DNA from: Planctomycetaceae bacterium
Lineage (GTDB): Bacteria > Planctomycetota > Planctomycetia > Planctomycetales > Planctomycetaceae
Assembly: GCA_028284485.1 (NCBI GenBank)
Contig: JANQRQ010000328.1
Coordinates: 40,524 to 104,523, forward strand
Reading direction: 5' to 3'
DNA length: 64,000 bases
This document shows, piece by piece, positions 45,842-57,730 of the stretch (its first letter is position 1; each line of letters begins with the position of its first letter). The notes below the pieces were generated by a model. That model searched no databases and was not told where the DNA came from. It saw nothing but the letters and a program-made list of their open reading frames with translations. The translations under genes and the position numbers were made by a program.

Positions 45842-48403
45842 ATGCTCGTTCGCGTTCTCTCACTGATACCGATTGTGGTGTGTCTCGCGGCTGCGGGAAA
45901 CGCCGACGAAATACGATTCGAACGCGACATCCGGCCGCTCCTCTCAGATCGCTGCTTTTCGTGCCATGGAAACGACTCCCAACAACGGCGGGCTGGACTG
46001 AGGCTCGACACTTACTCAGGCGCCACAGCCGCAAGATCTGAGTCGCGCGCCGCAATCATTCCAGGGAATCCGACCGAAAGTGAACTGATTCGACGAATTA
46101 CGTCCCCCGATCCCGCGTTGAGAATGCCACCGGTCGAAATGGGGAAGTCTCTCGGTCGCGAAGAAATCCGAAAACTGACAAGCTGGATTCAGGAGGGCGC
46201 CCGTTACGAAATCCATTGGGCGTTCCAACCACCCCAGGCAGAACGACCTCCACGCGTTGAGAATCGCGATTGGCCGCGTGGAGCGATTGACCATTTTGTC
46301 CTGGCGCGTCTTGAAAAAGAGGGGCTAACTCCTGCGCCAACGGCCGATCCCAAAGCGTTGCTGCGGCGACTGTCATTTGACTTGATCGGCCTACCTCCAA
46401 CACGCGATGAACTGGCCTCGTTTCAGCACGATTGGGTCAGACACCCCGAAGCGGCATGGTCCGCTGCCATTGATCGGCTCCTGTCATCCCCAAGACTTGG
46501 AGAAAAATGGGCCCGTTGGTGGCTGGATTTGGCCCATTACGCCGACACCGACGGATACACGATCGACTACGATCGCCCTCACGCTTGGCGCTGGCGTGAC
46601 TGGGTGATTGACGCGTTTAATCAAAATCAGCCGTTTGACCAATTTACTTTGGAACAGATTGCAGGCGACCTCATTCCCGGTGCAACAACCGGTCAATTGA
46701 TTGCAACGGGATTCTTTCGCCAGACACTCAGCAACCGTGAAGGCGGAGCAAATCTCGAAGAGTTTCGAGTGCAAAAAATCGTCGATCGCACAGCCACCTA
46801 CGGTGCAACTTGGCTGGGCCTCACTCTTGAATGCGCACAGTGCCACGATCACAAATTTGATCCCATCACACAGCGCGAATACTACGAGTTGTATGCGTTC
46901 TTCAATAACGCCGACGAAATCAATATCAACGCACCGCTCCCAGGAGAACAAGACCGCTTTGACAGGGCGATTGTGGTTTATCGAAGGCAATGGGCCGAGT
47001 TGGTTGCTCCCGTTCAGCCAGATTTGAACGCTCTTATGCGTAAATGGGAGCAAATGATGCGATCGGCAGAGCGAGAGCCGGGCGTGGACTACAAACGGGA
47101 TCGCGCCCTCGAGTTGTTGGGAATCCTCTGGGGGGCCGGTCAGGGAGAGGGGCAGCTTGAAGGAATTCGTATCACTCGCATTCCGGGAGCCCAGCGGACT
47201 CAACGTCAAGAAGAACGACTGCTGACTTATTTCCTCGCTCGAGGGGAACTTGGGCTCGAAAGGGAATTCGACAAACTGAATCTATTGGAACTCAAGAAAC
47301 AGATCGACGCACTCGATAAGACTCTACCGCCAATCAGCCGTCCGCAGACGCTTCAGGCCGCGATGTTTCCGAGGCAAACCCATATCGGTCGACGAGGCGA
47401 TTTTCGATCTCCCGGTGAGCCCGTAACACCAGGGACTCCCCAATTCCTTCACCCATTGAGTTCGAGTGGTCTGCCGGTTACGCGACTTGATCTTGCCCAG
47501 TGGACAATTTCGGAACAGAACCCACTCGTCGCCCGAGTTTTGGTGAACCGAATATGGCAGGAATTGTTTGGACGCGGGCTCGTCGCGACGCCCGAAGATT
47601 TCGGAAGTCAGGGCGGCCCGCCGACTCATCCCAAACTGCTCGACTGGCTAGCCGTCGAATTTGTGCGCAGCGGCTGGAATCTCAAGCATTTGCTGCGAAC
47701 TCTGGTGAACTCGGCCACATACCGCCAGTCCTCAAACATGACGGCGGAACACGTCCAACGAGACCCCGACAATATCCTTCTCTCACGATCGACTCGCCAA
47801 CGGATGCCTGCGGAATTGATTCGCGATGCGGCACTCGCAGCAAGTGGGATACTTGATTCGCGGTTGGGCGGTCCGAGTGTACGACCGCCACAGCCAACTG
47901 GAGTTACCGAAGAGGGCAGCTACAACGCCAAGTGGCAGACGAGTACGGGAAGCGACCGTTATCGCCGAGGAATTTACACCTGGATACAACGAGTCACACC
48001 CTATGCTCAATTCGCGACATTCGACTTGCCGAATCCCAATCGGTCATGTTCGCGCCGAGACCAATCCAACACACCTCTTCAGGCGCTGACACTCTTGAAC
48101 GATCCGGTGTTTGTCGAAGTTTCGCGAGCACTCGCTGGACGCATCATTCGCGAAACACATGAATGGGATCATTCCGAGAAACTCCGTTACGTATACCAGG
48201 TCTGCCTTGCTCGGGACCCGACGCAAACCGAACTGGCCCACCTGTCGAAGTTTGTCAATCAGAGAACAGCAATCCACGCATCACGTGGCGGCAGCCTCTC
48301 CCAGCAAAAACCTCTCCAACGCATCGAGCCAGCGGAGTTTTTGGCATGGGTCGATTTGGCAGCCGTAATGCTAAATCTGGATGAATTCATCACCATCGAG
48401 TGA
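45842..48403 (+). CDS. PSCyt1-DUF1549-DUF1553 planctomycete cytochrome protein
   Basis: 853 residues. An N-terminal signal peptide (about 1-21) is followed by a PSCyt1 domain with the heme-binding CFSCH (C38, C41, H42), then DUF1549 (about 140-340, including GAIDHFVLARLEKEGLTPAP, LRRLSFDLIGLPPTRDE and LECAQCHDHKFDPITQREYY, a second CxxCH) and the C-terminal DUF1553 (about 540-830, with NRIWQELFGRGLV, FGSQGGPPTHPKLLDWLA and SNTPLQALTLLNDP). Proteins of this architecture are expanded in planctomycetes, exported and of unknown function; c-type heme attachment is predicted. The next gene (DUF1501) starts three bases after its stop, the usual partner. Confidence 0.95.
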   Translation: MLVRVLSLIPIVVCLAAAGNADEIRFERDIRPLLSDRCFSCHGNDSQQRRAGLRLDTYSGATAARSESRAAIIPGNPTESELIRRITSPDPALRMPPVEMGKSLGREEIRKLTSWIQEGARYEIHWAFQPPQAERPPRVENRDWPRGAIDHFVLARLEKEGLTPAPTADPKALLRRLSFDLIGLPPTRDELASFQHDWVRHPEAAWSAAIDRLLSSPRLGEKWARWWLDLAHYADTDGYTIDYDRPHAWRWRDWVIDAFNQNQPFDQFTLEQIAGDLIPGATTGQLIATGFFRQTLSNREGGANLEEFRVQKIVDRTATYGATWLGLTLECAQCHDHKFDPITQREYYELYAFFNNADEININAPLPGEQDRFDRAIVVYRRQWAELVAPVQPDLNALMRKWEQMMRSAEREPGVDYKRDRALELLGILWGAGQGEGQLEGIRITRIPGAQRTQRQEERLLTYFLARGELGLEREFDKLNLLELKKQIDALDKTLPPISRPQTLQAAMFPRQTHIGRRGDFRSPGEPVTPGTPQFLHPLSSSGLPVTRLDLAQWTISEQNPLVARVLVNRIWQELFGRGLVATPEDFGSQGGPPTHPKLLDWLAVEFVRSGWNLKHLLRTLVNSATYRQSSNMTAEHVQRDPDNILLSRSTRQRMPAELIRDAALAASGILDSRLGGPSVRPPQPTGVTEEGSYNAKWQTSTGSDRYRRGIYTWIQRVTPYAQFATFDLPNPNRSCSRRDQSNTPLQALTLLNDPVFVEVSRALAGRIIRETHEWDHSEKLRYVYQVCLARDPTQTELAHLSKFVNQRTAIHASRGGSLSQQKPLQRIEPAEFLAWVDLAAVMLNLDEFITIE

Positions 48404-48406
48404 TCT

Positions 48407-49813
48407 ATGAACCCGACGACATTCCCGACGACCCGCCGCGATCTATTGACGCACACTTCGTATGGTTTGGGTGGAATTGCGCTGTGGCACTTGATGTCGC
48501 AAGAAGGCCGAACAACTTCGACTCCCTCGACAGCGAGACGTGCGAAGAACGTGATTTTCCTTTTTATGGCAGGCGCTCCCTCGCACCTCGATTTATTCGA
48601 TCCGAAGCCGGAATTGACAAAGCGACACGGCCAACGAGCGCCGGAACATCTTTTGGAAGGGCTCAACGATCCGGTCGTCAAAGCGTCGCCGACATTGTTT
48701 GCCAGCCCGCGAGAGTTTCGGCCCCATGGCACAACCGGGATCGAGATTTCTGACTATCTTCCCGGCATTGGATCGATGGCAGATGACATCTGCCTCATCC
48801 GGTCGATGTTCACGCACACAAATGTGCATGACCCTGCCCAACTATTGTTCAATTGCGGAAACACACTGTTTGGTCATCCCAGCATGGGATCGTGGATCAC
48901 CTACGGATTAGGCAGCGAATCGAAGAATCTCCCCGGCTTCGTCGTTCTCACATCGGATTCCGGCAACGGAATCTGTGCAGGGTCGAATGTTTGGTCCAAC
49001 GGATTTCTGCCTTCTCAATACCGGGGAGTCACTTTTCGGCATCAAGGCGATCCGATTCTGAATATCTCAAATCCAGAAGGCGTTTCTCGTGCCGACCAGC
49101 GATCGCGCCTGAATATGATTCGCCGGTTGAATCGGCAGCATTTGACCGCTCAGGGTGACCCGGAAATCGAGTCCCGCATTGCATCATACGAGTTGGCGTT
49201 TCGCATGCAGAATGCCGTGCCCGAATTGACGGATTTCACTTCGGAATCTCGACGGACGCTCGAAATGTACGGCCTGCACAACGACGTCACCAAACCGTTC
49301 GGAGCCAATTGTCTTTTGGCTCGAAGAATGGTGGAACGTGGAGTCAGGTTTGTCCAAGTTGTGCATTCGAATTGGGATCACCACTCGAATCTCAACGTCA
49401 AATTGAAAGTTGACTGCGACATGGTGGACACCGGCTGCGCGGCCCTGATTCGAGACTTGAAGCAGCGAGGCTTGCTCGACGAGACTCTGGTCGTTTGGGG
49501 TGGCGAGTTCGGGCGTACGCCGATGAATGAGGTACGCCGCGGAATCAATCCCGGCCGCGAAGGGCGTGATCATCACCCATACGCGTTTTCGGTCTGGATG
49601 GCCGGCGGCGGAGCCAAGCCCGGCACAGTTGTCGGCAAAACCGACGACCTCGGATACAACGCCGTCGACGACCGCGTGCACGTGCACGATCTGCACGCCA
49701 CAATTTTGCATTGCCTGGGGGTCGACCACGAGCGGCTCACCTATCGGCATCAAGGACGCGATTTTCGGTTGACCGACGTCCATGGCAACGTGGTGACAAG
49801 TGCACTCGCGTAG
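48407..49813 (+). CDS. DUF1501 protein (alkaline-phosphatase/sulfatase-like fold), exported
   Basis: 468 residues. The start PTTFPTTRRDLLTHTSYGLG looks like a Tat signal (RR at about residue 10). It includes VIFLFMAGAPSHLDLFDPKPEL, the DUF1501 hallmark, WGGEFGRTPMNEV and the HHPYAFSVWMAGGGAKPGTVVG stretch near the C-terminus. DUF1501 proteins belong to the alkaline phosphatase superfamily and accompany DUF1549/DUF1553 proteins in planctomycetes; no substrate is known. Spacing of three bases to the upstream gene implies one transcript. It is convergent with the SET-domain gene. Confidence 0.93.
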   Translation: MNPTTFPTTRRDLLTHTSYGLGGIALWHLMSQEGRTTSTPSTARRAKNVIFLFMAGAPSHLDLFDPKPELTKRHGQRAPEHLLEGLNDPVVKASPTLFASPREFRPHGTTGIEISDYLPGIGSMADDICLIRSMFTHTNVHDPAQLLFNCGNTLFGHPSMGSWITYGLGSESKNLPGFVVLTSDSGNGICAGSNVWSNGFLPSQYRGVTFRHQGDPILNISNPEGVSRADQRSRLNMIRRLNRQHLTAQGDPEIESRIASYELAFRMQNAVPELTDFTSESRRTLEMYGLHNDVTKPFGANCLLARRMVERGVRFVQVVHSNWDHHSNLNVKLKVDCDMVDTGCAALIRDLKQRGLLDETLVVWGGEFGRTPMNEVRRGINPGREGRDHHPYAFSVWMAGGGAKPGTVVGKTDDLGYNAVDDRVHVHDLHATILHCLGVDHERLTYRHQGRDFRLTDVHGNVVTSALA

Positions 49814-49881
49814 CGCTGGAGACTAGTCGAATCGGCGGAGTTCCCTGACCAGGCTTGCTCGCTGCGCCGAACTCTTCAGGC

Positions 49882-50358
49882 TCACCCTTCGATACTTAAC
49901 GCTGCTTGATTGATAGTCACACCCAGCAATGCATCCAAATCCTCCGGATGGACAATCCACCCGCGGCAATTTGGGCTGTTGCAGCTGCAGGCGACGGTAT
50001 TCGCAGCAGGCCAAGCGTAGTCGATGGTCAATTCCTCTTCAGGCTGAATTGGCCGCTTCGCTTCAACAACGACCGAAGGTGGTGTCGCTATGGATGCATC
50101 CGACTCCAAGATCACCAACTGGCAATTGGGATCGCAACAATGGTTCAGGAACCGAAATGGGCGATGCGGTTCCAAAGAGAGCGAACCACCTAAGTCGATG
50201 CAGTAATCCGACGTGAAGTCCGGATCATCGATAATATCTCCACCGACTTCACCGACAATCTCACCTTCCGCAATATAGCGGGTCGCAAAAACGCCTATTC
50301 CATGGATTGATTTGTCGAAGCGCTCAACCGCACTTCTGTGGTCCATCACTGTTGTCAT
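49882..50358 (-). CDS. SET-domain protein methyltransferase
   Basis: 158 residues from the ATG at 50358, which has AAGGAAGGA just upstream; the open frame continues 66 codons further without homology. The SET core is compact: HGIGVFATRYIAEGEIVGEV, FLNHCCDPNC (72-79; the NHxCxPN motif that binds S-adenosylmethionine), EEELTIDYAW with the catalytic Tyr (about 114), and a post-SET cysteine cluster CSCNSPNCRGWI (C124, C126, C131). All parts of a lysine methyltransferase are present. The target is unknown; in bacteria such enzymes are rare and of debated role. No histone-like gene is near. It is 206 bases downstream of the deacetylase gene. Confidence 0.85.
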   Translation of the reverse strand: MTTVMDHRSAVERFDKSIHGIGVFATRYIAEGEIVGEVGGDIIDDPDFTSDYCIDLGGSLSLEPHRPFRFLNHCCDPNCQLVILESDASIATPPSVVVEAKRPIQPEEELTIDYAWPAANTVACSCNSPNCRGWIVHPEDLDALLGVTINQAALSIEG

Positions 50359-50564
50359 TGTTCCTTCCTTACAATCTTTCAATGCCCACAAAGCGGGCGC
50401 GAATTGTCGTCGAATTAAGGGCGACTGGACTGGTGGATGGCCGGCTTCGCGCGATACCGGCCCGATAGAGTCATAGGCACTCATTCTGGAGATTAATCGT
50501 TCCCCAAAACGGTCAGCCAACGCGAATGATTTAGCGATTCCGCCAAGAAACTTCAATCGAAGTT

Positions 50565-51584
50565 TTATGAAAAAATCTGCGGCAGTGCCGCAATCGCACG
50601 GAATTGCGGCATCGACAAATCGGTTTCCACGGGTACGCGAGGAATATCATAGGGATCGAACTCGTCGAGCCGACTATACCCGCCATAATAACTGAAAGCC
50701 CAGCGAATACCGTTCCCTTTCAAAAGCTCACGCGTCGTTTCGTTGAATGCATTTCGACCACCGACTGGATAACTGAGCGAATCAATCGTTTCCCCGAGTT
50801 CGACTTCGATTCGTTGCTTCGACCCAACGATTTCACGTTCTTGAGATGCCGCTTCGAGATTCGCCAATATCGGATGCGAAACGGTATGGGCACCGATCGA
50901 CATTCCGCCGGCACGCATTTCCCGAATCATATCCCAGTTCATCCAGGCCTCAGCAGCAACGCTTTGTGGGCAACGACCGCTTTGGGTCACCGCAGCGAGT
51001 CCGTCAAGATAAGCAGCCGTCTCGTCTCCAGGCAAACTCTTATAGATGGTCAACAGGCGATGTATCGTGTCCTGCCGATCCGGATCGTCAAACTCAATCG
51101 CTTGCGGCGTCCATTCGGTTGAGGGAATTTGACTGGCAGGGCTATTCCGCACCATCCAGGCAATCTCGTCCCACCACGCCATATGGGGATTATCGAGAAA
51201 CCCCGTCGCGATGAAAAACACACCTTTGGCGTTCAGCGACTTCAAAATGGGAAACGCCAATTCGTAGTTGTCACGGTAGCCGTCATCGAAAGTGATCATC
51301 GCCAGTCGGTCGCCGCGCAATGGACGCTGCGCCGCAATTGAGGACAACTCGTCAATTCCGATGACCTCAAAGTGTTGTTTCAAGAACCGAACCTGACGAT
51401 CGAATGCTTCAGCCGAAGCACTCCAAATATCCCAATCGAATGACGACCCCGCTGGGTCACCGATGCGATGATAGTTCATCACCAACAAACCATGCCAAGT
51501 CGAGGCACGCGTCAACAGCGAGTTACACCCGCTCTTATCAAGCGCCTGGGCGAGAAGCTCCCGTTTCCCCATACGAGCAATCAT
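50565..51584 (-). CDS. Polysaccharide deacetylase (NodB-type)
   Basis: 339 residues. The NodB homology domain is shown by VMNYHRIG, the catalytic/metal motif TFDDGYRD (98-105) and HTVSHPIL with the H-x3-H metal ligands (about 240-245), and ends with IRWAFSYYGG. It removes acetyl groups from GlcNAc residues of a surface or secreted polysaccharide. No signal peptide is visible. Same strand as the SET gene. The start at 51584 has GAAAGG about eight bases upstream; the ATG at 51572 is also possible. It may serve the same glycan as the GT2/flippase cassette 7 kb away; that is speculation. Confidence 0.9.
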   Translation of the reverse strand: MIARMGKRELLAQALDKSGCNSLLTRASTWHGLLVMNYHRIGDPAGSSFDWDIWSASAEAFDRQVRFLKQHFEVIGIDELSSIAAQRPLRGDRLAMITFDDGYRDNYELAFPILKSLNAKGVFFIATGFLDNPHMAWWDEIAWMVRNSPASQIPSTEWTPQAIEFDDPDRQDTIHRLLTIYKSLPGDETAAYLDGLAAVTQSGRCPQSVAAEAWMNWDMIREMRAGGMSIGAHTVSHPILANLEAASQEREIVGSKQRIEVELGETIDSLSYPVGGRNAFNETTRELLKGNGIRWAFSYYGGYSRLDEFDPYDIPRVPVETDLSMPQFRAIAALPQIFS

Positions 51585-52113
51585 TCACAGCCCTTTCTGC
51601 TGCTGCGCTGCTGTCCGTCAGCGAACCATCTCGCCGGATGGACATCTCTGCGCATAATGCCGCTATTCCTTGGACAAAATCGACATCCGGGCGCATGCGA
51701 CTCTTCCGAAATCGTAGACTTCGCAATTCTGCCGATTTAGAGCAGTTGACGAATACCCATAGCCGGAACGGCCTAGCGGGTTACGACAAACATAGGACAG
51801 AATGCGGTTGTCGCGGGCACGGAACAGCATCATGCGCTGCAGCAGTACCGGAGTAATTGTCCGACTTATGCCGAATCCAACGAATCGTCACGACCAGAGC
51901 TTGCCCGTCGGGAACTATGCTGCGTATCTCGTGATATAACCGTGAGAATCGACAGCGAACACTTCGTCGATATTGAAGCGGCTATTCCGACGGTTTGGTT
52001 CGATTGGCCGTGAATATACGGGAAGTCGGTCTGCGGTATCGAGACAATTAGAGCGCGATTTCGAAGCACAGGTTGACCGCCGCTGCCGAATCGATTGTAG
52101 TAGGAGGATACCG
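51585..52113. other. About 530-bp spacer before the RND leader ORF
   Basis: Divergent promoter region for the deacetylase (minus) and the RND permease (plus). Apparent ORFs across it have no ribosome binding sites or family features. Nothing else is seen up to the AGGAGG at 52102. Confidence 0.4.
52102..52107 (+). promoter_or_regulatory. Perfect AGGAGG ribosome binding site before the leader ORF
   Basis: AGGAGG six bases before the ATG at 52114, and 11 bases before an in-frame TTG (52119) of the RND gene. It decides between two start models for the RND protein. Confidence 0.75.
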
Positions 52114-52175
52114 ATGCGTTGCCATCCCAACTTCTCCCTACCTCCGCACACCGGCCTACCGAAAAGACTCACCCG

Positions 52176-52185
<10 letters not shown>
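52114..52185 (+). CDS. Possible 23-residue leader peptide overlapping the RND start
   Basis: ATG six bases after a perfect AGGAGG, 23 codons, TGA at 52183-52185. The RND permease ATG (52176) lies inside it in another frame, with the stop seven bases after that ATG. That geometry fits translational coupling or a regulatory leader. The permease ATG itself has no ribosome binding site. The alternative is that the site serves a TTG start of the permease itself. No homology is recognisable in the peptide, which has two cysteines and several prolines. Confidence 0.45.
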
Positions 52186-55646
<3,461 letters not shown>

Positions 55647-55787
55647 TGGAGAAGGCAGCATTTCAATCTCAGCTGGCAATTCTGCGGCCTCGTCGCGTGT
55701 TGACGATAACGAGCAACCGCCAGACTCGTCATGAGATGCGACAATGCAAAATCATACGCAAAAGCCAGCGTCGCGCAGTCGAGCGAC

Positions 55788-56717
55788 TTAGCGATGAATC
55801 GATTCGCGGCGCTCCTGCGATAACCGTGACGACTCTATCCAATTCTCGGAGAGTCTCCGGGCCTTCGCCCAAGTTCCGCGGGACCAGCGGCTGATTCGAT
55901 CGAAGTCGTCTTGTCGCAGAGAATTCAACATTTCCGAGGTGGATTGGACAAACGCGTTCCACATCGCTAAGTAGTCTTCCGGACCATTCGCCTGGTCCGC
56001 ATGCAAAGCAAACGATTGCAGGGCACCATTTTCGACTGTGATGGAGTTACTTGTTTTTTCGCGATTGGCTTTAGCGAGCATCATGTTGGATTCAAAGTCT
56101 TCCATCCGGATGAAGTAACGCCGTTGTTGGCCCACATCGGATACATACAGGTCTTGTCGAAAATATCCCGGTTGAATCCCGTGATACGCCAACTCACTTT
56201 CATCCAAAGTCAGTTCGAATGATCGCCCGCTTCCATCGACAACATGGTAGGTCCCACACCGAATTCCAGCCGGCAATGGAAAATCGACCCCGCCGAACAT
56301 CCACAAATCGTCCATTGGGATCTCGTCGATGCTTGATTGGGATAGACGGGAACGACCATGACCGATTCCGGAAAGAATCGTCGCAAACGTGGCACGGATC
56401 CTTGCGTCGGTGTTGGTGACCTTATCTCGAACGAAATCAACGGCGGATTGAACGGCGAGACTCTTTTCAGCCGGCTCGGGAATCCGGTCCTCTCGGATCC
56501 ACTTCGGCAGCGACTTGAAAACGCCCTGAACCGTCGATGGCAGACCGTGGATACTCAGCTGGAGTTGAGCATAAACAGTTGACAACCCCGGTTCGACCGC
56601 CGTCGGCTGACGAAGCGCCGTTGTGGGAGACAGGGAGTCCGCCGACGGTTTGTCCGATTCCCAAATCGCGGCAAACGCCCAGGTCGTCATCAGCAATAAT
56701 GCAACGCGGCACAGCAT
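55788..56717 (-). CDS. Exported protein of unknown function
   Basis: 309 residues starting with a signal peptide or membrane segment (CRVALLLMTTWAFAAIWES). I recognise no family. The middle part has WMFGGVDFPLPAGIRCGTYHVVDGSG and ELTLDESELAYHGIQPGYF; the C-terminal third is helical and Arg-rich, with a DDFDRISRWSRGTWAKARRL stretch. It is convergent with the RND gene (141 bases apart). The open frame, signal peptide and absence of a better frame support a real gene. Confidence 0.6.
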   Translation of the reverse strand: MLCRVALLLMTTWAFAAIWESDKPSADSLSPTTALRQPTAVEPGLSTVYAQLQLSIHGLPSTVQGVFKSLPKWIREDRIPEPAEKSLAVQSAVDFVRDKVTNTDARIRATFATILSGIGHGRSRLSQSSIDEIPMDDLWMFGGVDFPLPAGIRCGTYHVVDGSGRSFELTLDESELAYHGIQPGYFRQDLYVSDVGQQRRYFIRMEDFESNMMLAKANREKTSNSITVENGALQSFALHADQANGPEDYLAMWNAFVQSTSEMLNSLRQDDFDRISRWSRGTWAKARRLSENWIESSRLSQERRESIHR

Positions 56718-57223
56718 CCTGATCAGCTTTCATGGTGTTGATTATGACGACAAATCGGTGACGGCGGACCCGGCGCGCAATTGCGTTGGGTCTCGGGCGC
56801 AATCCGCTTACCGAGGTGTCGTTGTTTCTCTATCGGACACCCACAACTTTGTCTTTTGCGAAAAGACGACCTGTCAGGAAGAGTGGGAAACCCGTGAGAG
56901 ATAAATCCGATAATGCGACGCACGACGACTCCATGATGACTGATAGAGTTTCCCTGACCATGATGCTGCGCCTGCTGGCACCTGTTTCTCAGGCAGTTTT
57001 CGCGGGAAGAGCATGCCCCATGCGACCGGTGTGGTAGAGTTTTTTCGTTCGGTTCGAGCAATCGCTGATTGCCCGAGCCGGCACAGATTAAGCAGGAAAC
57101 AGCACCACAGTTTGCGAGCGTGTTGATACTCTCTCATCAATGACAACGATGACCACGCAGTGAATACATGGCTCGCTCAATAATCCCGACCGCTACAACC
57201 CCCCCTTTCCTAAGGACCGGAAT
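56718..57223. other. 506-bp spacer with a long stem-loop
   Basis: Divergent promoters for the unknown exported protein (minus) and the Cys-rich secreted protein (plus). A strong imperfect inverted repeat lies at 57050-57080. No gene is supported; several overlapping small frames lack start signals. Confidence 0.45.
57050..57080. other. 13-bp imperfect stem-loop upstream of the Cys-rich gene
   Basis: CGGTTCGAGCAAT pairs with ATTGCCCGAGCCG across a CGCTG loop, with one mismatch and one G-T pair. A T-run (GTTTTTTCG) lies before it on the plus strand, the wrong side for a terminator on that strand, and as A-run on the minus strand. A transcription-factor site or RNA structure is possible. Confidence 0.45.
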
Positions 57224-57634
57224 ATGATCGATCATAAGATTTTGATCGCCGCATTGCCCTTAGCCTTGTTCGCATTTTCACAGCTCGACGTTCCCGCATT
57301 CGGCGGCGATCCCTGTTATTGGAAAGAGCCCAAACCACCTTTGGTGCGCAATGCATCCCACTACCACAAATGGCGACAACCTGCCTCGCCGCCGTTCAAA
57401 GATTGGTGCTACCACAAATGCAAGTGGAAAGACAAATATTGCTGCAATGGTGGTGGATACTACGGCTCCGGATACGGCGGACGCCTCGATTATGCCCCAT
57501 TTCAATACGACCCGTTACAAGCCACGATTCCGACTCAGTACTATGAGCACGCTCCACCCAAACCACCGCCATATGGTGTTTTCCCATCACATCACCACTA
57601 TTACATGGGTAGCCCCTACATCGGAAGTCCTTGA
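57224..57634 (+). CDS. Small secreted Cys/His/Tyr/Pro-rich protein
   Basis: 136 residues. A signal peptide (about 1-27: IDHKILIAALPLALFAFSQL) is followed by a mature part with C31, then WCYHKCKWKDKYCCNGG (five Cys with interspersed His, Lys and aromatic residues) and a C-terminal Pro/Tyr/His-rich tail (APPKPPPYGVFPSHHHYYMG). AAGG precedes the ATG. The composition suggests an exported metal-binding or cross-linked wall/spore-coat-like protein; I recognise no family. A strong terminator follows, so it is a single-gene unit. Confidence 0.65.
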   Translation: MIDHKILIAALPLALFAFSQLDVPAFGGDPCYWKEPKPPLVRNASHYHKWRQPASPPFKDWCYHKCKWKDKYCCNGGGYYGSGYGGRLDYAPFQYDPLQATIPTQYYEHAPPKPPPYGVFPSHHHYYMGSPYIGSP

Positions 57635-57695
57635 AGTTTGATCCCGGTGGAGCCATTCGCCGTGCTCACCGATCGACTTCAGCGAGCGTTTTTGA

Positions 57696-57730
57696 GCCGC
57701 TGTTCCAACTCAATTGGAACGCGGCTTTTT
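57696..57730 (+). terminator. Rho-independent terminator after the Cys-rich gene
   Basis: GCCGC + GTTCCAA pair with TTGGAAC + GCGGC (12 bp, one bulged T), loop CTCAA, then TTTTTC. It lies 62 bases after the stop codon and overlaps the 3' end of the convergent nitrilase gene. Confidence 0.88.

Noticed and set aside
57050..57080. Stem-loop as a terminator
   Set aside because: The T-run is on the 5' side on the plus strand and would be an A-run after the stem on the minus strand.
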